Origin: Caballeronia sp. BR00000012568055
Lineage (GTDB): Bacteria; Pseudomonadota; Gammaproteobacteria; Burkholderiales; Burkholderiaceae
Assembly: GCF_029439455.1 (NCBI RefSeq)
Contig: NZ_JAQFVG010000297.1
Location: forward strand, 1 to 64,000
DNA: 64,000 nt
Direction: 5' to 3'
Both the position numbers and the translations under genes were made by a program. Within the stretch, counting starts at the first letter, position 1; every line of letters starts with the position of its first letter. Positions 19,571 through 27,658 of this stretch are shown here, piece by piece. The notes under the pieces are model-generated. The model did no database searches. It was given only the letters and a program-made list of their open reading frames with translations, and was not told the DNA's origin.

Positions 19571-20245
19571 ATGAACCGACTGTACAGGTCTCTGGTAACT
19601 CTTCGGGCAGCGGCGGCTTTCGGTGCAGGTTTCAGCGGTTTAGCAATAGCGGTATCGGTGAATGCGGCAGAGCCCGCGCAGCCGGCCAAGCCGGATGTGA
19701 CGCGGGGCCAGGCCATCGCCACGCAGGTGTGCGCCGCGTGTCACGCAGCGGACGGCAACAGCGCCGGCGCCGCGTTTCCCAAGCTGGCGGGCCAGCACGC
19801 GGAATACATCGTCAAGCAGTTGAAGGATTACAAGACGCAACCGGGCGCAAAAGCACCCGCGCGTAACAATCCGATCATGGCGGGCATCGCAGGTGCGCTG
19901 AGCGATCAGGACATGGTGAACGTCGCGGCTTACTTCGCGTCGCAGAAGACCAAGCAAGGTTATGCGCGCGACAAGAACGACGTCGCGCTGGGTCAGAAGA
20001 TTTATCGCGGTGGCATTGCGGACAAGGGCGTGCCGGCGTGCGCCGCGTGCCACGGTGCAACGGGCATGGGCATTCCGGTGCAGTATCCGCGGCTGTCGTG
20101 GCAGTGGGGCGATTACACCGTCGCCCAGGTGAACGCCTTCGCATCGGGGCAACGTAACAACAGTGAGCCGATGCACGCCATCTCCTCGCGTTTGAACGAA
20201 GCGGAGATGAAGGCGGTGGCAGACTATATCGCCGGATTGCACTAA
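19571..20245 (+). CDS. Di-haem cytochrome c4-type protein
   Basis: A periplasmic di-haem c-type cytochrome that passes electrons to terminal oxidases. The 224-residue product has a signal sequence (about residues 1-33, cleavage near VNAAEP). Two CxxCH haem sites follow, CAACH at about 55-59 and again at about 158-162. Each is followed by the GxxxP(K/R)L-type region (FPKLAGQ, YPRLSWQ) with a likely axial Met in each half (NPIMAG, EPMHAISS). The start follows ACAGGGTACGCG. It lies just upstream of resB-ccsB, the machinery that attaches haem to such cytochromes. Confidence 0.93.
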   Translation: MNRLYRSLVTLRAAAAFGAGFSGLAIAVSVNAAEPAQPAKPDVTRGQAIATQVCAACHAADGNSAGAAFPKLAGQHAEYIVKQLKDYKTQPGAKAPARNNPIMAGIAGALSDQDMVNVAAYFASQKTKQGYARDKNDVALGQKIYRGGIADKGVPACAACHGATGMGIPVQYPRLSWQWGDYTVAQVNAFASGQRNNSEPMHAISSRLNEAEMKAVADYIAGLH

Positions 20246-20345
20246 AGCATCAAGCAGCGTCCAGCGGTTCTCGGCAGCAGACAAGAGAATCGCCCATACT
20301 ACGAAGCTGGTCCCAGATAGTTCGGGAGGCCGGCAAGAAAACAAG

Positions 20346-20396
20346 AAAAGGGTGGGACGTCGGTCGATCAGACCGCTTGCGTCTCCACCCTTTTTT
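20346..20396 (+). terminator. Terminator after the cytochrome c4 gene
   Basis: AAAAGGGTGG (20346-20355) pairs with CCACCCTTTT (20385-20394), with an inner CGGTC-GATCA-GACCG hairpin, followed by TT. It separates the cytochrome gene from resB. Confidence 0.85.
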
Positions 20397-20422
20397 GCTG
20401 TCAGTCGTCAGTCGGAGTTTGA

Positions 20423-22657
20423 ATGAGCGTCACCACATCGGGAATGCAGTCGAAGTCAGGCCGTCGCGCCATGCGGCATTTCGTCGAACTCGTCAGTTCG
20501 ATGCGCTTCGCCATCGCGCTGCTGGTCGTGCTGGCAATTGCCAGCATCATCGGTACGGTGCTTACGCAGGACGATCCGTATCCCAACTACGTCAATCAGT
20601 TTGGCCCGTTCTGGGCGGATATTTTCCGTGGTCTGAGCATCTACACCGTGTATAGCGCATGGTGGTTCATGCTGATCCTGATCTTCCTCGTAATTTCGGT
20701 ATCGTTGTGCGTGATTCGCAATGGCCCGAAGATGATCGCGGACATGAAGAGCTGGAAGGATCGCGTGCACGAAGGCAGCCTGCGCGCGTTCCATCACAAG
20801 GGCGAATTCGTGGTCGCGGCGGATCGCGCGCAGACTACGGCGACGCTCGAACGTCTGACCGCGAAGATGGGGTATCGCACGGTCACGCGGCAGATGGATT
20901 CCGGCGCGACGCTGATCGCGGGCAAGCGCGGCGCGTTGACGAAGATCGGCTATATCTCGGCGCATTTGGCGATCGTCGTGATTTGTCTGGGCGGTTTGCT
21001 CGACAGCAATCTGCCGATCAAGCTGCAAATGTGGCTCTTCAACAAGACGCCGATCAACAGTAACGCGGTCATCAACGACATTTCGGCGGATCACCGTCTA
21101 TCGACGTCGAATCCGACTTTCCGTGGCTATGCATGGGTGCCGGAAGGCCAGTACGTCGGCACCGCGATTCTGAATCAACCGGCCGGTTCGATCATTCAGG
21201 ACTTGCCGTTCTCCATTCAGCTCAACAAGTTCATCGTCGATTACTACTCGACTGGTATGCCCAAGCTGTTCGCCAGCGATATCGTCGTGATCGATCACAA
21301 GACGGGCAAGCGCATTCCGGCGCGCGTCGAAGTGAACAAGCCGTTCACGTATGACGGCGTGTCCATCTTCCAGTCGAGTTTTCAGGACGGCGGCTCGAAG
21401 CTCGATATGACCGCGTGGCCCATGACCGGCAGCAGCACGAAAACCGTGCCGTTCAGCGGCACGATCGGCGGATCGGCGCCGCTTACCGCGCAGATTCCCG
21501 GCTCGAAGGGCGAAACCATCGAATTCGCCGATTTCCGTGCGATCAACGTCGAAAATATGACGGACGGCAACGGTGCGCCGGACGCGCGCGGCGTCGGCAA
21601 GAAGGAAACCCTGCGCGATGCGTTCGACGAACGCTTAGGCTCCGGCGCGAAAACCTCGAAGCCGACCGATCTGCGCAATATCGGCCCGTCGATCCAATAC
21701 AAAGTGCGCGGCTCGGACGGCCAGGCGCGCGAATACAGCAACTACATGCTGCCCGTCGATGTCAGCGGTCAGCGCATGTTCCTCGCCGGTATGCGCCTCA
21801 GCCCGAACGATCCGTTCCGCTATCTGCGCATTCCCGCCGACGATCAAAGTACCGTCAAACAATGGATGGACCTGCGCGCCGCGCTCGAAACGCCCGCGAT
21901 GCGCGCTGAAGCGGCTCATCGTTTCGCGCTGCGCTCCGTGCCGCAGGAAAGCGGCGAACTGCAGAAGCATCTGGAAGAGAGCGCGAATCGCGTGCTGAAT
22001 CTGTTCGCAGGCGCGGACGAAGACGGCAAGCCGGACGCCAATCCGCAGATCAATGGCGGATTCCAGGCGGTCGCGGGTTTCATCGACAAATCGGTGCCGA
22101 AGGGCGAGCAGGAAAAAGCCGCCGGTCTGCTGATGCGCATGCTCGAAGGCGCGATGTGGGACGTCTGGCAGATTTCGCGCGAGCAGAACGGCCAGCCGCC
22201 CGCGAAGGTCGATGAAAAGAATACGGCGTTCGTACAAGCGTCCATCAATGCGCTTTCTGACAGCTTTCTGTACGGTTCTCCGGTCTTCCTGCAACTGGAC
22301 AACTTCAAGCAGGTGCAAGCTTCGGTATTCCAGTTGACACGCGCACCGGGTAAAAATCTGGTGTATCTTGGCAGCCTTCTGCTCGTCGCCGGCATCTTTT
22401 CGATGTTTTACGTGCGTGAACGCCGGCTCTGGTTCTGGCTCAAAGAGTCGCAGCAGGGCGGCGCGACCGTCCTGATGGCGATGTCCACGGCACGCAGAAC
22501 GCTGGACTACGAGAAGGAATTCGTGCGCACGCGTGCGCAGATCGCGGCGGCGCTCGGAGCATCGCCGGTCGAGTCGGCCGAGACATCGTCCACGCCCGGT
22601 GCATCCGGCGCGCATACGCAATCCGAGGCGTCGAGCCCGGAAGTTTCATCACGGTAA
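20423..22657 (+). CDS. resB: Cytochrome c biogenesis protein ResB (Ccs1)
   Basis: ResB/Ccs1 works with CcsB/ResC in System II cytochrome c biogenesis, holding apocytochrome and reduced haem at the outer face of the inner membrane. The 744-residue product has three N-terminal membrane segments (about 29-49, 76-97 and 175-193), then a large periplasmic domain, and a fourth segment near 650 (LVYLGSLLLVAGIFSMFYV). The cytosolic tail is low-complexity, rich in Ser, Ala and Thr. It lacks the Ccm proteins of System I as neighbours. ccsB follows after four bases. Confidence 0.93.
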   Translation: MSVTTSGMQSKSGRRAMRHFVELVSSMRFAIALLVVLAIASIIGTVLTQDDPYPNYVNQFGPFWADIFRGLSIYTVYSAWWFMLILIFLVISVSLCVIRNGPKMIADMKSWKDRVHEGSLRAFHHKGEFVVAADRAQTTATLERLTAKMGYRTVTRQMDSGATLIAGKRGALTKIGYISAHLAIVVICLGGLLDSNLPIKLQMWLFNKTPINSNAVINDISADHRLSTSNPTFRGYAWVPEGQYVGTAILNQPAGSIIQDLPFSIQLNKFIVDYYSTGMPKLFASDIVVIDHKTGKRIPARVEVNKPFTYDGVSIFQSSFQDGGSKLDMTAWPMTGSSTKTVPFSGTIGGSAPLTAQIPGSKGETIEFADFRAINVENMTDGNGAPDARGVGKKETLRDAFDERLGSGAKTSKPTDLRNIGPSIQYKVRGSDGQAREYSNYMLPVDVSGQRMFLAGMRLSPNDPFRYLRIPADDQSTVKQWMDLRAALETPAMRAEAAHRFALRSVPQESGELQKHLEESANRVLNLFAGADEDGKPDANPQINGGFQAVAGFIDKSVPKGEQEKAAGLLMRMLEGAMWDVWQISREQNGQPPAKVDEKNTAFVQASINALSDSFLYGSPVFLQLDNFKQVQASVFQLTRAPGKNLVYLGSLLLVAGIFSMFYVRERRLWFWLKESQQGGATVLMAMSTARRTLDYEKEFVRTRAQIAAALGASPVESAETSSTPGASGAHTQSEASSPEVSSR

Positions 22658-22661
22658 GATC

Positions 22662-23867
22662 ATGGACCTCACACAGACATCCTCCCAGCCGTCCGCCAAG
22701 CCGCAACGCCCGGCGACCGGCAGCGTTCCCGAATTCGCCGCGTTCGATGATCGTCCGTTCTGGCGCAAGCTGAGCGCGATCGACTGGCTGTTCGCCCTCG
22801 CGATGGTCGCAGGCGCGGGTTTCGCGCTGAATCGCTATCACGCGTACATGGACGTGTACGACATGGCCGTGCTGATCGGCGCGGTGCCGACTTTCGTCGT
22901 GCTCGGCTGGCGATGGAAACCGGCGCGGCTGCTGATTGCATCGATGGCGGTGTTGTCGCTGTTCTCCATCCAGCTTTATCAGCACGATCTCGCGCGCGCC
23001 GAGACGAACTTCTTCCTCAAGTACTTCCTGTCCAGCCAGTCCGCAATCTTGTGGATGAGCGCGTTGTTTATCCTCGCGACGCTGTTCTACTGGATCGGCC
23101 TGTTGTCGCGCTCGGCCACGGGCGGCGCAATCGGTTCGCGCATGACGTGGGTCGCGGTGCTGATGGGCTTCACCGGCCTGATGGTGCGCTGGTACGAGTC
23201 GTACATGATCGGCTCGGACGTCGGCCATATTCCGATCTCGAACCTGTACGAAGTGTTCGTGCTGTTCTGCCTGATCACGTCGCTGTTCTATCTCTACTAC
23301 GAGCAGCATTACGCGACGCGGCAAATGGGCGCGTTCGTGCTGCTGGTGATCAGCGCGGCCGTCGGCTTCCTGATGTGGTATTCGATCGCGCGTGACGCGC
23401 AGCAGATTCAGCCGCTGGTTCCGGCGCTGCAAAGCTGGTGGATGAAGATTCACGTTCCGGCCAACTTCATCGGTTACGGCAGCTTTGCGTTATCGGCGAT
23501 GGTGTCCGTCGCGTATCTCGCCAAGCAGCGAGGCTTCCTCGCCGACCGTCTGCCGTCGCTCGAAGTGCTCGACGACGTGATGTACAAATCCATCGCGGTC
23601 GGTTTCGCGTTCTTCACCATCGCGACGATTCTCGGCGCGCTGTGGGCGGCCGAAGCGTGGGGCGGTTACTGGAGCTGGGACCCGAAGGAAACGTGGGCGC
23701 TGATCGTCTGGCTGAACTACGCGGCGTGGCTCCACATGCGTCTGATGAAGGGACTGCGTGGCGCGGCGGCGGCGTGGTGGGCGTTGACCGGTCTGATCGT
23801 GACGACGTTCGCTTTCCTCGGCGTGAACATGTTCCTGTCGGGGCTGCATAGTTACGGCAAACTTTGA
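22662..23867 (+). CDS. ccsB: Cytochrome c biogenesis protein CcsB (ResC/CcsA)
   Basis: The haem exporter/handling half of System II. The 401-residue product has about eight hydrophobic segments and the tryptophan-rich WWD signature typical of haem-handling proteins (AEAWGGYWSWDPKETWALIVW, shown in part: WGGYWSWDPKETW, about residues 330-342). Conserved flanking histidines are in KIHVPANFIGYG and SGLHSYG. The ATG at 22662 gives MDLTQTSSQP; an in-frame upstream start inside resB is rejected. Co-transcribed with resB and ended by a terminator at 23894. Confidence 0.94.
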   Translation: MDLTQTSSQPSAKPQRPATGSVPEFAAFDDRPFWRKLSAIDWLFALAMVAGAGFALNRYHAYMDVYDMAVLIGAVPTFVVLGWRWKPARLLIASMAVLSLFSIQLYQHDLARAETNFFLKYFLSSQSAILWMSALFILATLFYWIGLLSRSATGGAIGSRMTWVAVLMGFTGLMVRWYESYMIGSDVGHIPISNLYEVFVLFCLITSLFYLYYEQHYATRQMGAFVLLVISAAVGFLMWYSIARDAQQIQPLVPALQSWWMKIHVPANFIGYGSFALSAMVSVAYLAKQRGFLADRLPSLEVLDDVMYKSIAVGFAFFTIATILGALWAAEAWGGYWSWDPKETWALIVWLNYAAWLHMRLMKGLRGAAAAWWALTGLIVTTFAFLGVNMFLSGLHSYGKL

Positions 23868-23893
23868 GCGCACGTTGCAACGCGTTCGAGAAG

Positions 23894-23928
23894 AAAACCG
23901 CCACGCGCTGCGCTGGCGGTTTTTTTTT
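23894..23928 (+). terminator. Intrinsic terminator after ccsB
   Basis: AAAACCGCCA (23894-23903) pairs with TGGCGGTTTT (23914-23923) around a 10-base loop, followed by TTTTT. Strong. Confidence 0.9.
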
Positions 23929-24004
23929 CGCCTCGCGATGGAATACTGGCATCCGAACTGCTGTTTCAACGTATTGAATAGAGAAAGGCTTCGGGGAAAT
24001 CGAC

Positions 24005-24988
24005 ATGTGGATCAAACGGAATCGATACGGCGACGACATCGCGAGTCATGAAATCACGCCACGCGATGTGTTCGAGAATCGGCGGCGCGCGCTGCGTTCG
24101 ATCGGCGCGCTGGCCGCAAGCGGATTCGCCAGCGCAAGCGGCCTCGCGCACGCGACGCTCACATCGCCCGATGCGAAAGGGCAAAAGCTCGCTGCGACCA
24201 CGAACGCAAAATTCGTCGCGCTCGACAAACCGACGCCGCTCAAAGACATCACCAGCTACAACAACTTCTACGAGTTCGGCACCGACAAGGGCGATCCCGT
24301 CGAGCACGCGAAGACGCTGCGTCCGCGTCCGTGGAAAGTGTCGGTGGAGGGCGCGATCAAGAATCCGAAGGTCTACGATCTCGACGAGTTGCTCAAGCTC
24401 TCGCCGCTCGAAGAACGCATCTATCGGCTGCGCTGCGTGGAAGGCTGGTCGATGGTGATTCCGTGGATCGGCGTTTCGCTGTCGGAACTGATCAAGCGCG
24501 CGGAACCCACGGGCAGCGCGAAATACGTGCAATTCATCTCGCTCGCCGATCCATCGCAAATGCCCGGCTTGTCCACGCCGATTCTCGATTGGCCGTATTC
24601 CGAAGGCCTGCGCATGGACGAAGCGATGAACCCGCTCACGCTGCTGACCGTCGGCTTGTACGGCGAAGTGCTGCCGAATCAGAACGGTGCGCCGGTGCGC
24701 GTGGTCGTGCCGTGGAAATACGGCTTCAAGAGCGCGAAGTCGCTGGTGAAAATCCGCTTCGTCGAGAAGCAGCCGCCGACGAGTTGGAACACGTACGCGC
24801 CGAGCGAATACGGCTTCTATTCGAACGTGAACCCGAATGTCGATCATCCGCGCTGGAGTCAGGCGACGGAGCGGCGTATCGGCGAGGACGGGTTTTTTAC
24901 GCCGAAGCGCAAGACGCTGATGTTCAACGGTTATGGCGATCAGGTCGCGTCGATGTACGCGGGCATGGACCTGAAGAAGAATTTCTGA
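24005..24988 (+). CDS. msrP: Protein-methionine-sulfoxide reductase catalytic subunit MsrP (YedY)
   Basis: MsrP is a periplasmic molybdopterin enzyme that repairs methionine sulfoxide in envelope proteins, for example after hypochlorous stress. The 327-residue product has a twin-arginine signal ([17 protein letters not shown], about residues 25-41), so it is exported folded via Tat. The molybdenum-binding cysteine is in [10 protein letters not shown] (about Cys144). The C-terminal [19 protein letters not shown] is a family signature. It is followed after three bases by msrQ, its haem partner. Confidence 0.95.
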   Translation: MWIKRNRYGDDIASHEITPRDVFENRRRALRSIGALAASGFASASGLAHATLTSPDAKGQKLAATTNAKFVALDKPTPLKDITSYNNFYEFGTDKGDPVEHAKTLRPRPWKVSVEGAIKNPKVYDLDELLKLSPLEERIYRLRCVEGWSMVIPWIGVSLSELIKRAEPTGSAKYVQFISLADPSQMPGLSTPILDWPYSEGLRMDEAMNPLTLLTVGLYGEVLPNQNGAPVRVVVPWKYGFKSAKSLVKIRFVEKQPPTSWNTYAPSEYGFYSNVNPNVDHPRWSQATERRIGEDGFFTPKRKTLMFNGYGDQVASMYAGMDLKKNF

Positions 24989-24991
24989 GCG

Positions 24992-25612
24992 ATGTCGTCT
25001 GCATCTGAAATCAAAAGCGCGCGGGTCGTACCGGTGAAAGTGATCGTGTTTATCGCGATGCTTTTTCCGCTCGCGCGTATCGTGCTGTTTGGCGTGACGG
25101 ATCGGCTGGGCGCGAATCCGATCGAGTTCATCACGCGATCGACGGGTTTGTGGACGCTGGTTTATCTGTGCATCACGCTCGCCATTACGCCGGTGCGCCG
25201 CATGACCGGCATCAACGCACTCGCACGCTTTCGACGCATGATCGGCTTGTACGCGTTCTTTTTCGCCGTGCTGCACTTCACCACGTATATCTGGTTCGAC
25301 AAATGGTTCGATGTCGCCGCGATGATCAAGGACATCGGCAAGCGGCCATTTATCACGGTCGGTTTCGCTGCGTTCGTGTTGCTGATTCCGCTCGCGATCA
25401 CTTCACCGAAAGCGATGGTCCGCAAACTCGGCCGCAAATGGGCGACGCTGCATCGTTTGATCTATCTGATTGCCGTGCTCGCGATCCTGCATTTCTGGTG
25501 GATGAAAGCAGGCAAGCACGATTTCGCGTTGCCGAAGATTTACGGCGCAATCGTGATCGCGCTGCTCGGCTGGCGCGTGATTGCGTGGCTGCTGCGAAAG
25601 CGACGCGCGTAA
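24992..25612 (+). CDS. msrQ: Haem-binding membrane subunit MsrQ (YedZ)
   Basis: MsrQ is a b-type haem membrane protein that passes electrons from the respiratory chain or flavin reductase to MsrP. The 206-residue product has about five or six hydrophobic segments and the conserved histidines in FFAVLHFTTYIWFD, TLHRLIYLIAVLAILHF and nearby. It starts with ATG three bases after msrP. The operon msrPQ ends in an intrinsic terminator directly at the stop codon. Confidence 0.94.
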   Translation: MSSASEIKSARVVPVKVIVFIAMLFPLARIVLFGVTDRLGANPIEFITRSTGLWTLVYLCITLAITPVRRMTGINALARFRRMIGLYAFFFAVLHFTTYIWFDKWFDVAAMIKDIGKRPFITVGFAAFVLLIPLAITSPKAMVRKLGRKWATLHRLIYLIAVLAILHFWWMKAGKHDFALPKIYGAIVIALLGWRVIAWLLRKRRA

Positions 25613-25645
25613 AAAAAGCGATGCTTTTTAGGGCATCGCTTTTTC
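25613..25645 (+). terminator. Bidirectional terminator, msrQ / lysA
   Basis: AAAAAGCGATGC (25613-25624) pairs with GCATCGCTTTTT (25633-25644). Poly-A on the left and poly-T on the right make it usable for msrQ (plus) and lysA (minus), which converge here. Confidence 0.88.
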
Positions 25646-25662
25646 GGTGCGTCAGGCGCAGT

Positions 25663-26928
25663 TCAGTCCGGCAAGACCGACTCACCCGCAAACAACTGCG
25701 CCACTTCTTCCCGCTGACGTACAACACGCGCGCGTTCGCCATCGACCATGATTTCGGCGGCGCGCGGACGCGTGTTGTAGTTCGAGCTCATCACGAAGCC
25801 GTACGCGCCCGCGGAGCAAATCGCCAGCAGATCGCCTTGCTCGATGGCAAGCGCGCGATCACGTCCGAGCCAGTCGCCGCTTTCGCACACCGGGCCGACG
25901 ACGTCGTATTGATGCGCTTCGACATCGTTACGCTTCTCGACCGCCACAATGCGATGAAACGCCTCGTACATGGCGGGGCGCGCGAGGTCGTTCATCGCGG
26001 CATCGACGATAGCGAAGTTCTTCTCTTCGCCCGGCTTCAGATACTCGACACGCGTGAGAAGCACGCCCGCATTGCCGACCAGCGAACGCCCCGGCTCGAA
26101 ATACACTTCGCGATGACCGTGGCCGCGCTTTTCGATGTGATCGAGCAGCGTCTTCACGAACTTGCCGATTTCCGGCGGCGTTTCGTCGTCGTAGGTGATG
26201 CCCAGACCGCCGCCGACATCGACGTGATGAATATGCATGCCGTCCGCTTCGATCTGCTCGACGAGTTCGAGCAGCTTATCGACGGCATCGAGATACGGGC
26301 TGATTTCGGTGATCTGCGAACCGATATGGCAATCGATGCCGATCACATCGAGATTCGCCATACCGTGCGCGGCACGGTACGTGGCGCGCGCATCGCTGAA
26401 AGCGACGCCGAACTTGTTCGACTTGAGGCCGGTGGAAATATACGGATGCGTTTTCGCATCGACATCGGGATTCACGCGCAGCGAAACCGGCGCCTTTTTG
26501 CCGAGCGATTGCGCGACTTCATTCAGCGCGTGCAACTCGGGAATCGATTCGACGTTGAAGCACTTCACGCCGAGTTCGAGCGCTTCGCGCATTTCCGCCG
26601 CCGTTTTGCCAACGCCAGAAAACACCGTGTTCTCCGGCTTTCCGCCCGCCGCGATCACGCGCGCCAGTTCGCCCGACGACACGATATCGAAGCCCGCGCC
26701 CAGACGCGCGAACACGTTGAGCACAGCGAGATTGCTGTTCGCTTTGACGGCGGCGTGGACGGTTGCCTTGCGGCCCGCGCACGCATCCGCGTACGCGCGA
26801 TACGCTTGCGTCAGCGCATCGCGCGAATAGACATACAGCGGCGTGCCGAATTGATCAGCAAGCGACGCGGCGGAAACGCCTTCGGCGTACAGCACGCCAT
26901 CGACATAGTGGAATGCGGAATCACTCAT
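25663..26928 (-). CDS. lysA: Diaminopimelate decarboxylase
   Basis: LysA decarboxylates meso-diaminopimelate to lysine, the last step of lysine synthesis, using PLP. The 421-residue product has the PLP lysine in VHAAVKANSNLAVL (about residue 58), the glycine-rich region, the HIGSQI motif (CHIGSQITEI), and the GDLLAICSAGAYGFVMSSNYN stretch, shown here in part as CSAGAYGF, near the C-terminus. It starts with MSDSAFHYVDG. It probably shares a transcript with lptM, 27 bases upstream, a common pairing in proteobacteria. Confidence 0.96.
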   Translation of the reverse strand: MSDSAFHYVDGVLYAEGVSAASLADQFGTPLYVYSRDALTQAYRAYADACAGRKATVHAAVKANSNLAVLNVFARLGAGFDIVSSGELARVIAAGGKPENTVFSGVGKTAAEMREALELGVKCFNVESIPELHALNEVAQSLGKKAPVSLRVNPDVDAKTHPYISTGLKSNKFGVAFSDARATYRAAHGMANLDVIGIDCHIGSQITEISPYLDAVDKLLELVEQIEADGMHIHHVDVGGGLGITYDDETPPEIGKFVKTLLDHIEKRGHGHREVYFEPGRSLVGNAGVLLTRVEYLKPGEEKNFAIVDAAMNDLARPAMYEAFHRIVAVEKRNDVEAHQYDVVGPVCESGDWLGRDRALAIEQGDLLAICSAGAYGFVMSSNYNTRPRAAEIMVDGERARVVRQREEVAQLFAGESVLPD

Positions 26929-26955
26929 GCTTGCAACCAGAAAAGGGCGAGAGAA

Positions 26956-27249
26956 TTACTCGACGGAAGAAGCCGCTTTGGGCGCGTCCGGCGCGGATTT
27001 CAAATCCGATTCCGGCGACAGCGAGAGCGGCTGGCCGGAGGTGTCGGGAACGTCGCCGGATGCGCTTTCGTCCGAAGGAGCGACGGTTGCGGGCGGCGTA
27101 TTCTGGAGGTCGCTGGGACGCTGCGGCATGGGCGGCACAGTCGGCAGATAGAGCGGGCCACGTTGACCACAACCGCCGAGCGAGACTAGCGTCGCAGCGG
27201 AAAGGCACAAAGCCGCTACAATTCCGCTCAACTTGAAAACGACTCGCAT
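26956..27249 (-). CDS. lptM: Small lipoprotein LptM (YifL)
   Basis: LptM is a short outer-membrane lipoprotein that assists disulfide maturation of LptD in E. coli. The 97-residue product has a signal peptide with lipobox LGGC (Cys at about 27), then GQRGPLYLPTVPP, the conserved mature N-terminus of the YifL family. The rest is a Pro/Ser/Asp-rich, poorly conserved tail, longer than in E. coli. It precedes lysA as in E. coli-type order (cyaY divergent, lptM, then dap/lys gene). Confidence 0.85.
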   Translation of the reverse strand: MRVVFKLSGIVAALCLSAATLVSLGGCGQRGPLYLPTVPPMPQRPSDLQNTPPATVAPSDESASGDVPDTSGQPLSLSPESDLKSAPDAPKAASSVE

Positions 27250-27284
27250 GACCGTCCCTGAACGTTGAATCGATGGAGTTTAGC

Positions 27285-27602
27285 ATGACAGACCAGGAAT
27301 ACCTGAGCTTGGCGGAGGCCGCTCTGAGCGCGATCGAGCGCGATGTGGACAACGCCGAAGCCGATATCGAATTCGAGCGCAGCGGCAATGTTTTGACGCT
27401 GGAATTCGAGAATCGCACGAAGGTGATCGTCAATTTGCAGCCGCCGAAACATGAAATCTGGTTGGCCGCGAAAGCAGGCGGTTTCCACTACAAATATGTC
27501 GATGGCGCCTGGCGCGACACACGCGACAACAGCGAGTTCTTCGCTACGTTGTCGAAGTATTCGAGCGAGCAAGCCGGCGAATCGATCAGGTTCAAGGCGT
27601 AA
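27285..27602 (+). CDS. cyaY: Frataxin-like iron protein CyaY
   Basis: CyaY binds iron and modulates iron-sulfur cluster assembly on IscU/IscS. The 105-residue product has the acidic N-terminal helix ([20 protein letters not shown]) and the conserved beta-sheet segments [22 protein letters not shown] and [14 protein letters not shown], quoted here in part as PPKHEIWLA and WRDTRD. ATG at 27285 is chosen because GGAG lies six bases upstream; an ATG at 27273 would overlap this ribosome binding site. Divergent from lptM-lysA with only a 35-base gap. Confidence 0.94.
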   Translation: MTDQEYLSLAEAALSAIERDVDNAEADIEFERSGNVLTLEFENRTKVIVNLQPPKHEIWLAAKAGGFHYKYVDGAWRDTRDNSEFFATLSKYSSEQAGESIRFKA

Positions 27603-27640
27603 AAAAAGAGCGACCAAATGAAAATGGTCGCTCTTTTTTA
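27603..27640 (+). terminator. Bidirectional terminator, cyaY / mrcA
   Basis: AAAAAGAGCGACCA (27603-27616) pairs perfectly with TGGTCGCTCTTTTT (27625-27638). Flanked by A and T runs, so it can end both cyaY (plus) and mrcA (minus). Confidence 0.92.
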
Positions 27641-27658
27641 TTCATGAAGCAGAAGCCG

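Noticed and set aside
25150-27189. 679-codon plus-strand frame across msrQ and lysA
   Set aside because: Runs antisense to lysA and through a strong terminator; composition is that of a shadow.
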